NCBI GenBank assembly: GCA_000381605.1
Contig: KB906758.1
Location: 124,001-188,000, forward strand
Origin: Acidobacteriaceae bacterium KBS 89
Lineage (GTDB): Bacteria; Acidobacteriota; Terriglobia; Terriglobales; Acidobacteriaceae
DNA length: 64,000 nt
Reading direction: 5' to 3'
The notes below the pieces were generated by a model that did not search any database, had not been told where the DNA came from, and worked only from the letters and a program-made list of their open reading frames with translations. This document shows, one piece after another, positions 8,259-16,506 of this stretch (position 1 is the first letter of the stretch; every line of letters starts with the position of its first letter). Both the position numbers and the translations under genes were made by a program.

Positions 8259-8744
8259 TTAGTGAGACGCAGTCTCTGTCGGGAGATACTTCTCCCACTC
8301 GTTGCGGTTCTCCGCCACCTTCCTCAACAACACCAGCCGCCGCCTTAGCCGTCTCGAAAGATAGGGCACGAGCACAAACTGACCCACCAGCCTTCCCACA
8401 AACCCCAGCGGCATGGTGAACCGGATCTTGTCGTTCAGCACCGTCCGCTCATCCATCTCGTAGAAATAATGGTCATGCTGATATCGCTTGAACCGTCCCC
8501 GCCCCATCGTGTCCTGAAAAAATGCAGGCCGTTCATACCGCGTGACGTAACTCTCGTGCATCTGCGGAAACCCGAACTTCCACCCCGCCCACAGCAACCT
8601 GTCGTTCGCCACGACCAGCCCGCTTGTCTTGCCTTCTAGTGGTTTCATTCCCAGCGCCTGCCCGACCAGTTCCACGTTGGTCGAGAGCAAAAAACATCTG
8701 TCGATCGGAGCATTGATAAAAATGCTGTCGCTAATCGTAAACAT
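8259..8744 (-). CDS. SRPBCC-family protein, paralogue 2
   Basis: A 161-residue SRPBCC protein aligned to its neighbours: MFTISDSIFINAPIDRCFLL at the N-terminus, RFKRYQHDHYFYEMDERTVL in the middle and PLGFVGRLVGQFVLVPYLSRR near the end. The N-terminal FINAPIDRCFLLS block matches WIDAPVELCFLLS of paralogue 1 and RIAAPARRCFLLS of paralogue 3. Start at 8744 has AGGAG about ten bases upstream; an upstream in-frame ATG (8813) lacks similarity. Confidence 0.8.
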   Translation of the reverse strand: MFTISDSIFINAPIDRCFLLSTNVELVGQALGMKPLEGKTSGLVVANDRLLWAGWKFGFPQMHESYVTRYERPAFFQDTMGRGRFKRYQHDHYFYEMDERTVLNDKIRFTMPLGFVGRLVGQFVLVPYLSRRLRRRLVLLRKVAENRNEWEKYLPTETASH

Positions 8745-8858
8745 TCGGGGAGAAACTCCTGCGAAAAATTGTACCGGGCTTTTAGCCGTTGACTCAATCA
8801 GGAAGCCTGACAATCGCCTCAGGTCAATCGGTTAAAAAATGCCAGCATGTCAATCAAC

Positions 8859-9347
8859 TTAGAGCAGCTCACTTCTCAGCAAATATTCGCGCCACGTCTC
8901 CGACTCAGCGGTTTGCCTGACAAACTCATTCCGTTCACGCAAAAACCGGGTTAGGTAACTCCGCAGCACCACCCTCTCTGCCATCAGACCCAAAATTCCT
9001 AAGGGTGCTGAGAACTTCAACTCATCTCTCATCACGGTCTCACCGTCCTGCTCTTGAAACCAGTGGTTGTGTTCAAAGCTCTTGAACATGCCTTCTGCCA
9101 TTACATCCTGAAAATACGTTGGTGGCTCATATCGCGTAATCCTGCTTCTATGTCGCAACATGAAGCCAAAGTGGCGACCCTCCCAGGTAACCGACTCACC
9201 GTCCCCGATCAATCCGGTCGTCACTCCCGCCACCGCTCGTTCTCTTGTCCCCGCGGTGCTATCCATATGAAGGTCAATATTGAGCGAGAGCAAAAAACAT
9301 CGCCTCGCAGGAGCCGCAATCCGCGTCTCAAGCTGGATCGTCTGCAC
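8859..9347 (-). CDS. SRPBCC-family protein, paralogue 3
   Basis: A 162-residue SRPBCC protein beginning MQTIQLETRIAAPARRCFLL, with MFKSFEHNHWFQEQDGETVM and a C-terminal helix ending in ETWREYLLRSELL. It starts two bases after the thrS stop codon, so it is almost certainly translated from the same message. The set thrS, paralogue 3, paralogue 2, oxidoreductase, paralogue 1 may form one minus-strand transcript. Ligand unknown. Confidence 0.82.
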   Translation of the reverse strand: MQTIQLETRIAAPARRCFLLSLNIDLHMDSTAGTRERAVAGVTTGLIGDGESVTWEGRHFGFMLRHRSRITRYEPPTYFQDVMAEGMFKSFEHNHWFQEQDGETVMRDELKFSAPLGILGLMAERVVLRSYLTRFLRERNEFVRQTAESETWREYLLRSELL

Positions 9348-9349
9348 TG

Positions 9350-11386
9350 CTACAGCCCAGGGCTCCTCTGCTCCACCAGCGCCTTCGCCCGCGCCACGAA
9401 CGCCTCGAGCCCAACGCTCCCCTCATCGCCCTTGCCCCTCGTCCGCACACTTACCGCCTCCGAAGCCGCTTCCTTATCCCCCATCACCAGCACAAACGGG
9501 ACCTTCTGCAGCGTGAACTCGCGAATCTTCGCATTCATCTTTTCGTTCCGTGCATCCAGATCCACCCTAAACCCAGCAGCCTCCAGCTTCGCCTTCACCG
9601 CTCCGGCATACTCCACGTGCTTCTCTGAAATCGGCACCAACCCCACCTGTACCGGAGCCAGCCAAAGCGGAAACGCCCCGGCATAGTGCTCGATCAACAC
9701 TCCAAAGAACCTCTCGACGCTCCCAAACAGCGCGCGATGTACCATCACCGGCTGATGCAGCTCGCCATCCTCCCCCTTGTACTGGAGGTCGAAGCGCGCT
9801 GGCAGGTTCCAGTCGAACTGCACCGTCGAGAGCTGCCACATGCGGCCCAGCACATCAACCAGCTTGATATCGATCTTCGGCCCATAGAACGCAGCCTCAC
9901 CCGGTATGGTCTTATACGGAATGCCCTTGCGATCGAGTACCTTGGTCAGCGAACCGACCGCCCCGTCCCACTTCTCTGCGCTGCCGATGAACTTCTTGTC
10001 CCCGGGATCCCAGGTCGAAAGTTCCACCTTGAACTCTTCGAAGCCGAACGTCTTCAGCACAGACTCGGCGAAGTCGATGCAGCCGCCAATCTCGTCCTCA
10101 ATCTGCTCGGGAGTGCAGAAGATGTGGGCATCGTCCTGCGTAAAGCCGCGCACGCGCAACAGGCCATGCATCGTGCCGGAACGCTCGTAACGATACACGT
10201 TTCCGAGCTCCGCGTAGCGTTGCGGCAGGTCGCGGTAGCTCCGCGGAGAGTTCTTGTAGATCAGGATGTGCCCCGGGCAATTCATAGGCTTCAGGCGATA
10301 CTCCGCGTCGTCCAGTTCCATCGCCGGGTACATGTTTTCGGCATAGTTTGCTTCGTGTCCGGAGATCTTCCATAGCTCGCGTCGCATGATGTGCGGCGTG
10401 AAAACCATTTCGTAACCGCGACGGATACATTCATCCCGCATCCAGTCTTCCATCTCTTTGCGAATCAGGCCGCCTTTCGGATGCCAGAAGATCAGACCTG
10501 CACCAGCTACCTCCTGGATCGAAAATAGATCCAGCTGTTTCCCCAGCACACGATGGTCACGCGCCTTGATCTCTTCCAGCCTTTTAAAGTGCGCATCTAA
10601 ATCTTTGCCGTTGAAAAATGCCGTCCCATAGATCCGCTGCAGCTGCTGGTTCTTCTCATCGCCCAGCCAATAAGCCCCGGCGATGGACATCACCTTGAAC
10701 GCCTTCACTCGTCCCGTCGAAGGCACGTGTGGCCCACGGCAGAAGTCCACAAACTTGCCGTTCCGATAAAGCGAAATCTCCTCGCCCGGCTGCGTAAACT
10801 TTTCAATGAAGTGGACCTTCATGAACTCGCCATGTTCCGCATAGTCCTTCAGCCCCATCTCACGCGACTCAACCTCGCGTATGAATTTCTCGTCCCGCGC
10901 AACCACCTCTGCCATTCGTGCTTCGATCGCTGCAAGATCTTCCTCACTGAACGGCGTCTTCCGATACACGTCATAGAAGAACCCCGAATCCGTCGCCGGC
11001 CCATGTCCCAGCTTGGTTTCCGGAAACAGCTCTAGAATCGCCGTCGCCATCACGTGCGCAGCCGAGTGCCGCACCACCTTTAACGCCGCCTCGTCATTCT
11101 CTTTCAGCAACTCCAGCGCAACGTCTTCATTCAGCGGAGCCGCAAGGTCCACCAACCGCTCGCCACTTTCAGCCCCGCTATACATCGCAGCCTCAGAAGT
11201 GTCTTCGCTGCTCACAGCTCCGCCGGCGGCAACCGCGGTCAGCGGACGAATCCGCGCTACTACCACTGCCGCTGCCAGCCGCGGCGAGATGCTCATCGCC
11301 ACATCGTGCGCTGTCGTACCGCGCGGAACTTCGCGCACTGAACCATCCGGAAATTGAATCTTGATCGCCTGTTCGTTCACACTCAT
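9350..11386 (-). CDS. thrS: Threonyl-tRNA synthetase
   Basis: This enzyme charges tRNA-Thr with threonine. The 678-residue class II synthetase has an N-terminal TGS domain (about 6-90), an editing domain with HSAAH at 107-111 and CRGPH at 216-220, and a catalytic domain. Motif 2 falls around YRYERSGTMHGLLRVRGFTQ. The catalytic zinc cysteine is C370 in MNCPGH, and HRALFGSVERFFGVLIEHY is near the end. The C-terminal anticodon-binding domain is complete. A stretch at about 50-80 is an Ala/Ser/Gly-rich insertion relative to the usual TGS domain. Confidence 0.97.
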   Translation of the reverse strand: MSVNEQAIKIQFPDGSVREVPRGTTAHDVAMSISPRLAAAVVVARIRPLTAVAAGGAVSSEDTSEAAMYSGAESGERLVDLAAPLNEDVALELLKENDEAALKVVRHSAAHVMATAILELFPETKLGHGPATDSGFFYDVYRKTPFSEEDLAAIEARMAEVVARDEKFIREVESREMGLKDYAEHGEFMKVHFIEKFTQPGEEISLYRNGKFVDFCRGPHVPSTGRVKAFKVMSIAGAYWLGDEKNQQLQRIYGTAFFNGKDLDAHFKRLEEIKARDHRVLGKQLDLFSIQEVAGAGLIFWHPKGGLIRKEMEDWMRDECIRRGYEMVFTPHIMRRELWKISGHEANYAENMYPAMELDDAEYRLKPMNCPGHILIYKNSPRSYRDLPQRYAELGNVYRYERSGTMHGLLRVRGFTQDDAHIFCTPEQIEDEIGGCIDFAESVLKTFGFEEFKVELSTWDPGDKKFIGSAEKWDGAVGSLTKVLDRKGIPYKTIPGEAAFYGPKIDIKLVDVLGRMWQLSTVQFDWNLPARFDLQYKGEDGELHQPVMVHRALFGSVERFFGVLIEHYAGAFPLWLAPVQVGLVPISEKHVEYAGAVKAKLEAAGFRVDLDARNEKMNAKIREFTLQKVPFVLVMGDKEAASEAVSVRTRGKGDEGSVGLEAFVARAKALVEQRSPGL

Positions 11387-11584
11387 AAGAATAGTGGCTG
11401 CAGCAAACCACGTCGAGACGAACCATCAATCACTGTGCAAGGTAGTCGGCGTTTCGTGTCCACGTTCAGGGGTTGCAGAAGCCGTTACACGTCCGTGCTA
11501 TGGCCCTCAATTTCGAGGCGGTCTACGCTAACAGTGTTTCTAGGGTGCATCAGGTACGGGTGAATGCCCGGCAAGGACGGCACA

Positions 11585-11908
11585 ATGCAGGTTCTACTTA
11601 GAAGGTCGGAGATCCGGCAAGACATTCACTGCAGCGTCTGTGGTCAAGGCTTTCGTCTCTATTGGGAGCTGAAATCGCCCTCCGAACGCGCCATCATGCG
11701 ATCCATGATCCTCGGCGAACTCCGAGATCACCACTCGCGGGAACAAGGCGGCGATCCAACCCGTTCCTCACATCCATTTGATCTCTTCCGATTGCCGAGC
11801 TGGACGGGGTCACCCAAGTTTGCCCGGAGAACTCTTTTAGCAGGTCCATCCAGGCCGCCCAGTGACATCTCCAAAGTTGTCATGATTTCCTCCCGGAAGT
11901 CGAAGTAG
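11585..11908 (+). CDS. Small Cys-finger protein, copy 1
   Basis: A 107-residue protein of unknown function. It shares a pattern with the gene at 12013-12282: HCSVCGQGFRLYWE near the N-terminus (CxxCGxGF), a helix ending in a DHH dipeptide region, HP, then FRLPSWTGSPKF. The CxxC plus downstream His residues suggest a small zinc-binding module. Start chosen at the ATG at 11585, with AAGGA eight bases upstream, rather than the in-frame ATG at 11564. The two copies lie head to tail about 100 bases apart. Confidence 0.6.
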   Translation: MQVLLRRSEIRQDIHCSVCGQGFRLYWELKSPSERAIMRSMILGELRDHHSREQGGDPTRSSHPFDLFRLPSWTGSPKFARRTLLAGPSRPPSDISKVVMISSRKSK

Positions 11909-12012
11909 CAGACACCAGCTGGGCCTCACTCGCCCGAAGGCGTTCTTTGCCACATGTTCTAAATCGCTCATCTTCTGTATCTGCAAAATAAAAACAAGAA
12001 AAGCAGGTCTCC

Positions 12013-12282
12013 ATGCACTCATGCCAGCCATCAAAACTCTCCTCCAGCGTACGTTGTCCAGTCTGCGGCCAGGGCTTCCTCATCTATGCCGAACATGCAA
12101 CTCTCGCTGCTAACAGCGTGAACCTCCGCCTCATCCAGCACGTCCTCCGTATGCATCACACCGCACATTCGAACTCGCCCAGCGCCCACCCTGAGAGCAG
12201 CTTCCACATCCCAAATTGGTCGGGTTCGCAGCCCCTCCTCGCCTCGGCGTCCCTTAGTAATCTGCTAGATAGCGCTATTTAG
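12013..12282 (+). CDS. Small Cys-finger protein, copy 2
   Basis: An 89-residue protein related to the preceding gene. RCPVCGQGFLIYAE matches HCSVCGQGFRLYWE, LRLIQHVLRMHH matches MILGELRDHH, and HPESSFHIPNWSGSQP matches HPFDLFRLPSWTGSPK. Conservation of the CxxCGQGF core, the paired His and the aromatic/Pro C-terminal block between copies that differ elsewhere argues that both are translated and under selection. Function is unknown; a zinc-binding role is inferred from the motif only. Confidence 0.6.
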   Translation: MHSCQPSKLSSSVRCPVCGQGFLIYAEHATLAANSVNLRLIQHVLRMHHTAHSNSPSAHPESSFHIPNWSGSQPLLASASLSNLLDSAI

Positions 12283-12389
12283 TCGCCAGTTGCTATGAAC
12301 CCGTAAATCTCGATATAGAGAGAATTATTATCTTTTGGACGGACATCTATCTATTGTGCCTGCAATAATCGCGGCCCACAGGAGAGAGC

Positions 12390-13016
12390 TTGTCCGTACC
12401 CTTGAAAGTCGATGTCAGCCCGCGCGGCGAGGATTCCATTCACGTAAACTAGGCAACCACTTTGCGACCGAGTGGCAGGCCAACCACGTCGTCGGCGGCA
12501 TCATCACGCGCGACTTGGCCACAACCAAAATTCCCTACGTCGATCTCCCTTAGATTGGGGTTGCTTTCAGTGCTCCCGACACCCACACCGACGAGGACAA
12601 GGCAGCCCTCAAGATCTCCGACGAACTTATCGCCGAACTCCTCGCCGCCGATGAAGTCGTCATCACCACACCCATGTACAACTTCAACGTTCGAGCCGTG
12701 CTCAAGGCCTGGATCAACCATATCGTCCGTCTGAAACAAGACCTTCTCCTTAGGTCCTGAAGGCCTCAAGGGTCTCGTCGCCGGAAAGAAGGTCACCGTC
12801 ATTATCGCCAGCGGCAGCGGCTACAGCTCGGGCGCACCCATGGAGGCCTATAACGTACAGGGGCCCCTACTTCCGCGTCATCTTCGGCTTTATCAGTATT
12901 ACGGACATCACCATCGTCCACGCCGGCGGAACCAAATACCTCGCCCAGGGTCAGGTTACTAAGCCCGTCTTCCTCAAAAATTCGCTCACCACGTCGATCT
13001 CGCAACAGCCAAATAA
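12390..13016 (+). pseudogene. azoR: Decayed FMN-dependent NADH-azoreductase gene
   Basis: Pieces of an AzoR-type flavoprotein appear in order across all three frames. From TTG 12390: LKVDVSPRGEDSI. After a one-base shift: RKLGNHFATEWQANH, then RDLATTKIPYVDLP and a TAG at 12551-12553 replacing the expected Trp. Then IGVAFSAPDTHTDEDKAA, DEVVITTPMYNFNV and LKAWINHIVRL. Shifts follow near 12737 (to GPEGLKGLVAGKKVTVIIAS), near 12860 (to YFRVIFGFISITDITIVHAG) and near 12975, ending HHVDLATAK at 13016. With one stop and at least four frameshifts, no enzyme can be made. A terminator follows. Confidence 0.85.
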
Positions 13017-13033
13017 ACCCCCACAATCGAAAT

Positions 13034-13066
13034 GGCGGACAGCATACAACTGTCCGCCGTTTTTTT
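13034..13066 (+). terminator. Rho-independent terminator after the azoR pseudogene
   Basis: GGCGGACAG (13034-13042) pairs perfectly with CTGTCCGCC (13050-13058) around a 7-base loop, followed by a run of seven T (13060-13066). It has survived although the gene upstream is broken. Confidence 0.85.
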
Positions 13067-13108
13067 CGCCCTAATAGAAGGCTTGCCCTGAAGCGGAACA
13101 ATCCAGCG

Positions 13109-13628
13109 ATGAAGTTCACCGTAACAACCCCAACCCGAAACTCTCCGTCACGCTCATTGATCGTGCTCGGCTGCTTCTTCCTTGCTGTTATGGCGTGGCC
13201 GCGCTGGGCGGCTTCTCGACGGCATCGTCGATCCCAACCTGGTACGCCGCCCTCGCTAAGCCCAGCTTCAATCCACCCAACTGGATCTTCGCTCCTGTCT
13301 GGACCACTCTCTATGGATTTCATGGCGATCGCTGCCTGGTTGGTCTGGCGGACCCTCGACATCGGCCCTGAAGCGGGATTTCGGCAATCCGGCCTCGTCT
13401 TCTTCGCGGTCCAGCTCTTCCTCAACGCCCTTTGGACACCCGTCTTCTTCTACCTCCATCAGATACTGCCCGCGCTCATCGTCATCCTTTGCCTCTGGGC
13501 CGCCATCCTCGTTACTACCCTGCGCTTCTGGAAGGCGGAGCGCTTCGCCGCAGGCCTGATGATCCCGTACCTGCTCTGGGATTAGCTTTGCCAGCGCCCT
13601 CAACTTCGAGATCTATCGCCTCAACTGA
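13109..13628 (+). pseudogene. Decayed TspO/MBR-family gene
   Basis: TspO proteins are five-helix membrane proteins that bind tetrapyrroles. Family segments occur in order but in different frames: an N-terminal hydrophobic stretch, then GVAALGGFSTASSIPTWYAA and KPSFNPPNWIFAPVWTTLYG in the second frame. After a shift near 13318 come FMAIAAWLVWRTLD, NALWTPVFFYLHQ and GLMIPYLLW. After another near 13580 comes SFASALNFEIYRLN with a stop at 13626-13628. At least three frameshifts disrupt the gene. It sits directly after the azoR pseudogene, so the two decayed together. Confidence 0.85.
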
Positions 13629-13638
13629 CCTTCCACGC

Positions 13639-13673
13639 AAAAAAGAAGGACCGCGCCATCCCGGCAGCGGTCC
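13639..13673 (-). terminator. Rho-independent terminator for the minus strand
   Basis: GGACCGC (13648-13654) pairs with GCGGTCC (13667-13673). On the minus strand the hairpin is followed by TTCTTTTTT. It lies 27 bases past the stop of the small minus-strand frame at 13701-13835. Confidence 0.7.
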
Positions 13674-13700
13674 TGTGTGCTTGTTGCATGCACGGTAAAC

Positions 13701-13835
13701 CTATGCAATTTCAGGAATACTCTTCATCGTTCGCTCCGTAGGCATATGCTTTCTCAGCCATACATTGGCCCTCCACCGTCCAACGAACGGCGCAGCAGCG
13801 ATCATTCCAAACGAAATACCTAATGCGATATGCAT
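13701..13835 (-). CDS. Possible 44-residue membrane microprotein
   Basis: An ATG at 13835 is preceded by a strong ribosome binding site (AAGGAGAAGG, spacing about 4) and opens a 44-codon frame. The frame encodes a hydrophobic N-terminal segment (MHIALGISFGMIAAAPFVG) and a basic tail (WRANVWLRKHMPTERTMKS). A terminator for the same strand follows the stop. I do not recognise a family. The combination of ribosome binding site, plausible single-helix protein and terminator supports a real gene, but the frame is short. Confidence 0.45.
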   Translation of the reverse strand: MHIALGISFGMIAAAPFVGRWRANVWLRKHMPTERTMKSIPEIA

Positions 13836-14071
13836 TCAACCTTCTCCTTTCTCCCCAGGGTCTTGCTACTTCCTCCAGGGTTGAACCGGCAGCCAGACTG
13901 CAAAACATTGCATGTTGCTACAGTTGATTCCTTACTATCCGCCGCCCGAACCACCCTCGATATCCCACCTTCGTGGTATATCCCGGACCAAAAGGTCATG
14001 CCCCACCCCCTCCAATCACCCGTCGGTACCCAACCAGCACCTAAAACGCAACCATCGCCTAAAATAGCCCC

Positions 14072-15607
14072 ATGTCTTACGCTGCAGCGGTCGATCATCT
14101 CTACGCCCTGGGCCACGAGCTCGCCCCGATCTTCCCCAGCACTCCCCGCCGCAAGTTCGACCTCGCACACATGCGCGTCCTGGCCGCTGCTGTGGGTGAC
14201 CCCCAGACCAGCTTCACGTCCGTCCTCATCGCCGGAACCAACGGCAAAGGCTCCACCGCGGCCACCCTCAGCAGCATCCTCATAGCCGCTGGCTATCGGA
14301 CAGGCCTCTATACCTCGCCCCACCTTATCCGTGTGAACGAACGCATCCAGATCGACGGCGTCCAGATATCCGACGAAGACTTCGCCCGCCTCTACTTCCA
14401 GGTGGATGAATCCGCCCGCCGTCTCGTCGAATCCGGCGATCTTCCTCATCCCCCGAGCTTCTTCGAGGTTCTCACTGCGGTAGCCTTCCTCTACTTTGCT
14501 GGAGATAAGGCAGATAGCAGCGGAAAAGCCAAAGCAAATCCGGTCGATATAGCCATCTTGGAAGTGGGCCTGGGAGGCCGTCTCGACGCAACCAACATCG
14601 TCGACCCCCTCCTCTCCATCATCACCGACATCGCCCTCGACCATCAGGATTACCTGGGCAACACCATCACCGAGATCACGCGCGAAAAAGTCGGCATCCT
14701 TCGACCTCACGGCACCCTCATCACCCTCCCCCAGCACCCTGAAGCCAACCAGGCCATTGGCGAGGCCGCCGCCTCTCTCGACCTCCGCGCAATCAGCGCC
14801 GCCGACTTCATTCCTCACCTGCCTCCCCGGCCTTCATCTCAACCCACCACATACCCCGTCATTTCGACCAAACCCCGAGCGGAGTCGAAAGGGAACAGAG
14901 AAATCCGCTTTTCTACCACCTCCGCAACACCGCTCCCCCGCAACCGCTACACTGTCACCCTCGAACACCAGCCTCTCGAGATCGACTCTCCGCTCTTCGG
15001 CCATCACCAGCAGCGCAACATTGCCCTGGCAATCGCGGCGGCCGCCGAATTACGAAACCAAAATAGTTACAAATTATTGCAAAATCGCACAAATAGTAAC
15101 CAGATAAGTTACAAAATCAATAATTCGGCCATAGAACAAGGGATTCGCAACACAAAATGGCCCGGCCGTCTCGAACTCCTGACCTTCCCGGACGCCCCCG
15201 ACCTCCTCCTCGACGTAGCCCACAATCCCGCCGGCGCATGGACGCTCCGTGCCGCGATCGCCCAGCTTCCCGAAGATCGTCCGCGCACTCTTCTCTTCAG
15301 CTGCCTCAGCGACAAGGACCTCAAAGAGATGTCCCAGATACTCTTCCCTCTCTTCGACTCCAGCGCTGGAGACCCCGAGCGCAGCAAAGACCACATCATC
15401 TTTGCCCCCATCGGCAATCCCCGCGCAGCAAGCCTGGAAGATCTGCTCGCCGCCGCCCACGCTCTCGACGTCCCCGCCCACGCCGCCCCCCATCTCGCCG
15501 CCGCCCTCGCTCAGGCCCGCGCCATCACCCCACCCAACGGCCTCATCATCGCCACTGGCTCGGTCTACCTCGTCGGTGAAATCCGCCACCTCGCGGTGCA
15601 GGAATGA
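14072..15607 (+). CDS. folC: Bifunctional folylpolyglutamate synthase / dihydrofolate synthase
   Basis: FolC adds glutamate to dihydropteroate and to folates, an ATP-dependent cytosolic ligase reaction. The Mur-ligase-type P-loop GTNGKGST is at residues 55-62. TSPHLIRVNERIQIDG is at 81-96. EVGLGGRLDATNIV and DHQDYLGNTITEI follow, and the C-terminal domain contains WPGRLELL and DVAHNPAGAW. At 511 residues it is longer than typical (about 420-450). Two stretches explain this: a dispersed-repeat-derived segment (about residues 263-282) and an AT-rich Asn/Gln/Tyr-rich segment (about 328-352). Both are in frame. The stop overlaps the plsC start. Confidence 0.93.
   Translation: MSYAAAVDHLYALGHELAPIFPSTPRRKFDLAHMRVLAAAVGDPQTSFTSVLIAGTNGKGSTAATLSSILIAAGYRTGLYTSPHLIRVNERIQIDGVQISDEDFARLYFQVDESARRLVESGDLPHPPSFFEVLTAVAFLYFAGDKADSSGKAKANPVDIAILEVGLGGRLDATNIVDPLLSIITDIALDHQDYLGNTITEITREKVGILRPHGTLITLPQHPEANQAIGEAAASLDLRAISAADFIPHLPPRPSSQPTTYPVISTKPRAESKGNREIRFSTTSATPLPRNRYTVTLEHQPLEIDSPLFGHHQQRNIALAIAAAAELRNQNSYKLLQNRTNSNQISYKINNSAIEQGIRNTKWPGRLELLTFPDAPDLLLDVAHNPAGAWTLRAAIAQLPEDRPRTLLFSCLSDKDLKEMSQILFPLFDSSAGDPERSKDHIIFAPIGNPRAASLEDLLAAAHALDVPAHAAPHLAAALAQARAITPPNGLIIATGSVYLVGEIRHLAVQE
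14858..14915 (+). repeat. Dispersed repeat inside folC
   Basis: Starts GTCATTTCGACC, has GCGGAGT in the middle and ends GAGAAATCCGCTTTTCT. The same framework (GTCATTTCGACC, GCGGAGT, GAGAAATCTGCTTTCT) occurs in intergenic DNA at 29639-29683. Here it is translated in frame as part of folC. Confidence 0.7.
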
Positions 15608-16449
15608 ACAACTCTCCGTTGGCGGGCAACGAGGAGGTTCTCTCGAGCGAAGCGCAACGAAAAGGTGTGGCGCGCGCGCCTGCCTCGAATTCCGAACCAC
15701 CTCCCTCCAAAAGGCCTCCCTTCGCCCTCCGTTGGCTCTCCTATCTGCTTCTCGTTCCTCTCATCGGTCTTGCCACCGCCGGCTTCGGCTGCATCTCACT
15801 CGTCTGCGGTCTATGGGACAAGTCCGGCCGCCAGCAACACGCCATTGCCCGTCTCTGGGCCCGAACGCTCCTGCTGATTAGCCTCTCCCCGGTCAAAATC
15901 GTCGGAGCCGACAAGCTCCACGTCCACGAAACGGCGGTTTACGCCTCCAACCACCTCAGTTACATGGACACTCCAGTCCTCTTCGCCCGCCTCCCGTTCC
16001 AGTTCCGCATCCTCGCGAAGCAGGGCCTTTGGAAGGTGCCCTTCATCGGTTGGTACCTCAATCATTCCGGCCAGGTTCCCGTCGACATGAACAGCCCCCG
16101 TTCTCTCATCGCCAGCCTCAACCGTGGCGTCGCCGCTCTCAAACAAGGCCTCCCGCTAGTCCTCTTCCCTGAAGGCGGCCGCGCCGCGACCGGTCAACTC
16201 CAGACCATGATGTCGGGCTGTGCCTACATGGCCATCAAGGCCCAGGTCCCCCTCGTCGCCCTCACTCTCGTCGGCACCTACGAGCTTCTCCCCATCCACG
16301 TCTACTCCTTGCATCCGCGCCCGCTCCTGGTCGTCGTTGGCGACCCCATCCCCACAGCCGGCCTTACGACTCGTGACGCAGACACCCTCACCCGGCGTCT
16401 CTATGATTCCATCTCCGCAACCTACTCTCAGTACTCCCAACAACAATAG
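15604..16449 (+). CDS. plsC: 1-acyl-sn-glycerol-3-phosphate acyltransferase (PlsC family)
   Basis: Transfers an acyl chain to lysophosphatidic acid at the inner membrane, making phosphatidic acid. The 281-residue product has hydrophobic segments at about 43-70, the catalytic motif NHLSYMD (H117, D122), the region around ILAKQGLWKVPFIGW, and the substrate-binding motif FPEGGR at 188-193. The ATG overlaps the folC stop (ATGA), so translation is coupled. The first ~38 residues are an unusual Ser/Glu/Arg/Pro-rich extension; a downstream start is possible, but coupling favours 15604. Confidence 0.9.
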   Translation: MNNSPLAGNEEVLSSEAQRKGVARAPASNSEPPPSKRPPFALRWLSYLLLVPLIGLATAGFGCISLVCGLWDKSGRQQHAIARLWARTLLLISLSPVKIVGADKLHVHETAVYASNHLSYMDTPVLFARLPFQFRILAKQGLWKVPFIGWYLNHSGQVPVDMNSPRSLIASLNRGVAALKQGLPLVLFPEGGRAATGQLQTMMSGCAYMAIKAQVPLVALTLVGTYELLPIHVYSLHPRPLLVVVGDPIPTAGLTTRDADTLTRRLYDSISATYSQYSQQQ

Positions 16450-16506
16450 CGCCAGCTCCCACCAGCAAGCCGAGCGGTAAAATACCCACATCCGGAGGAA
16501 CTCCGC

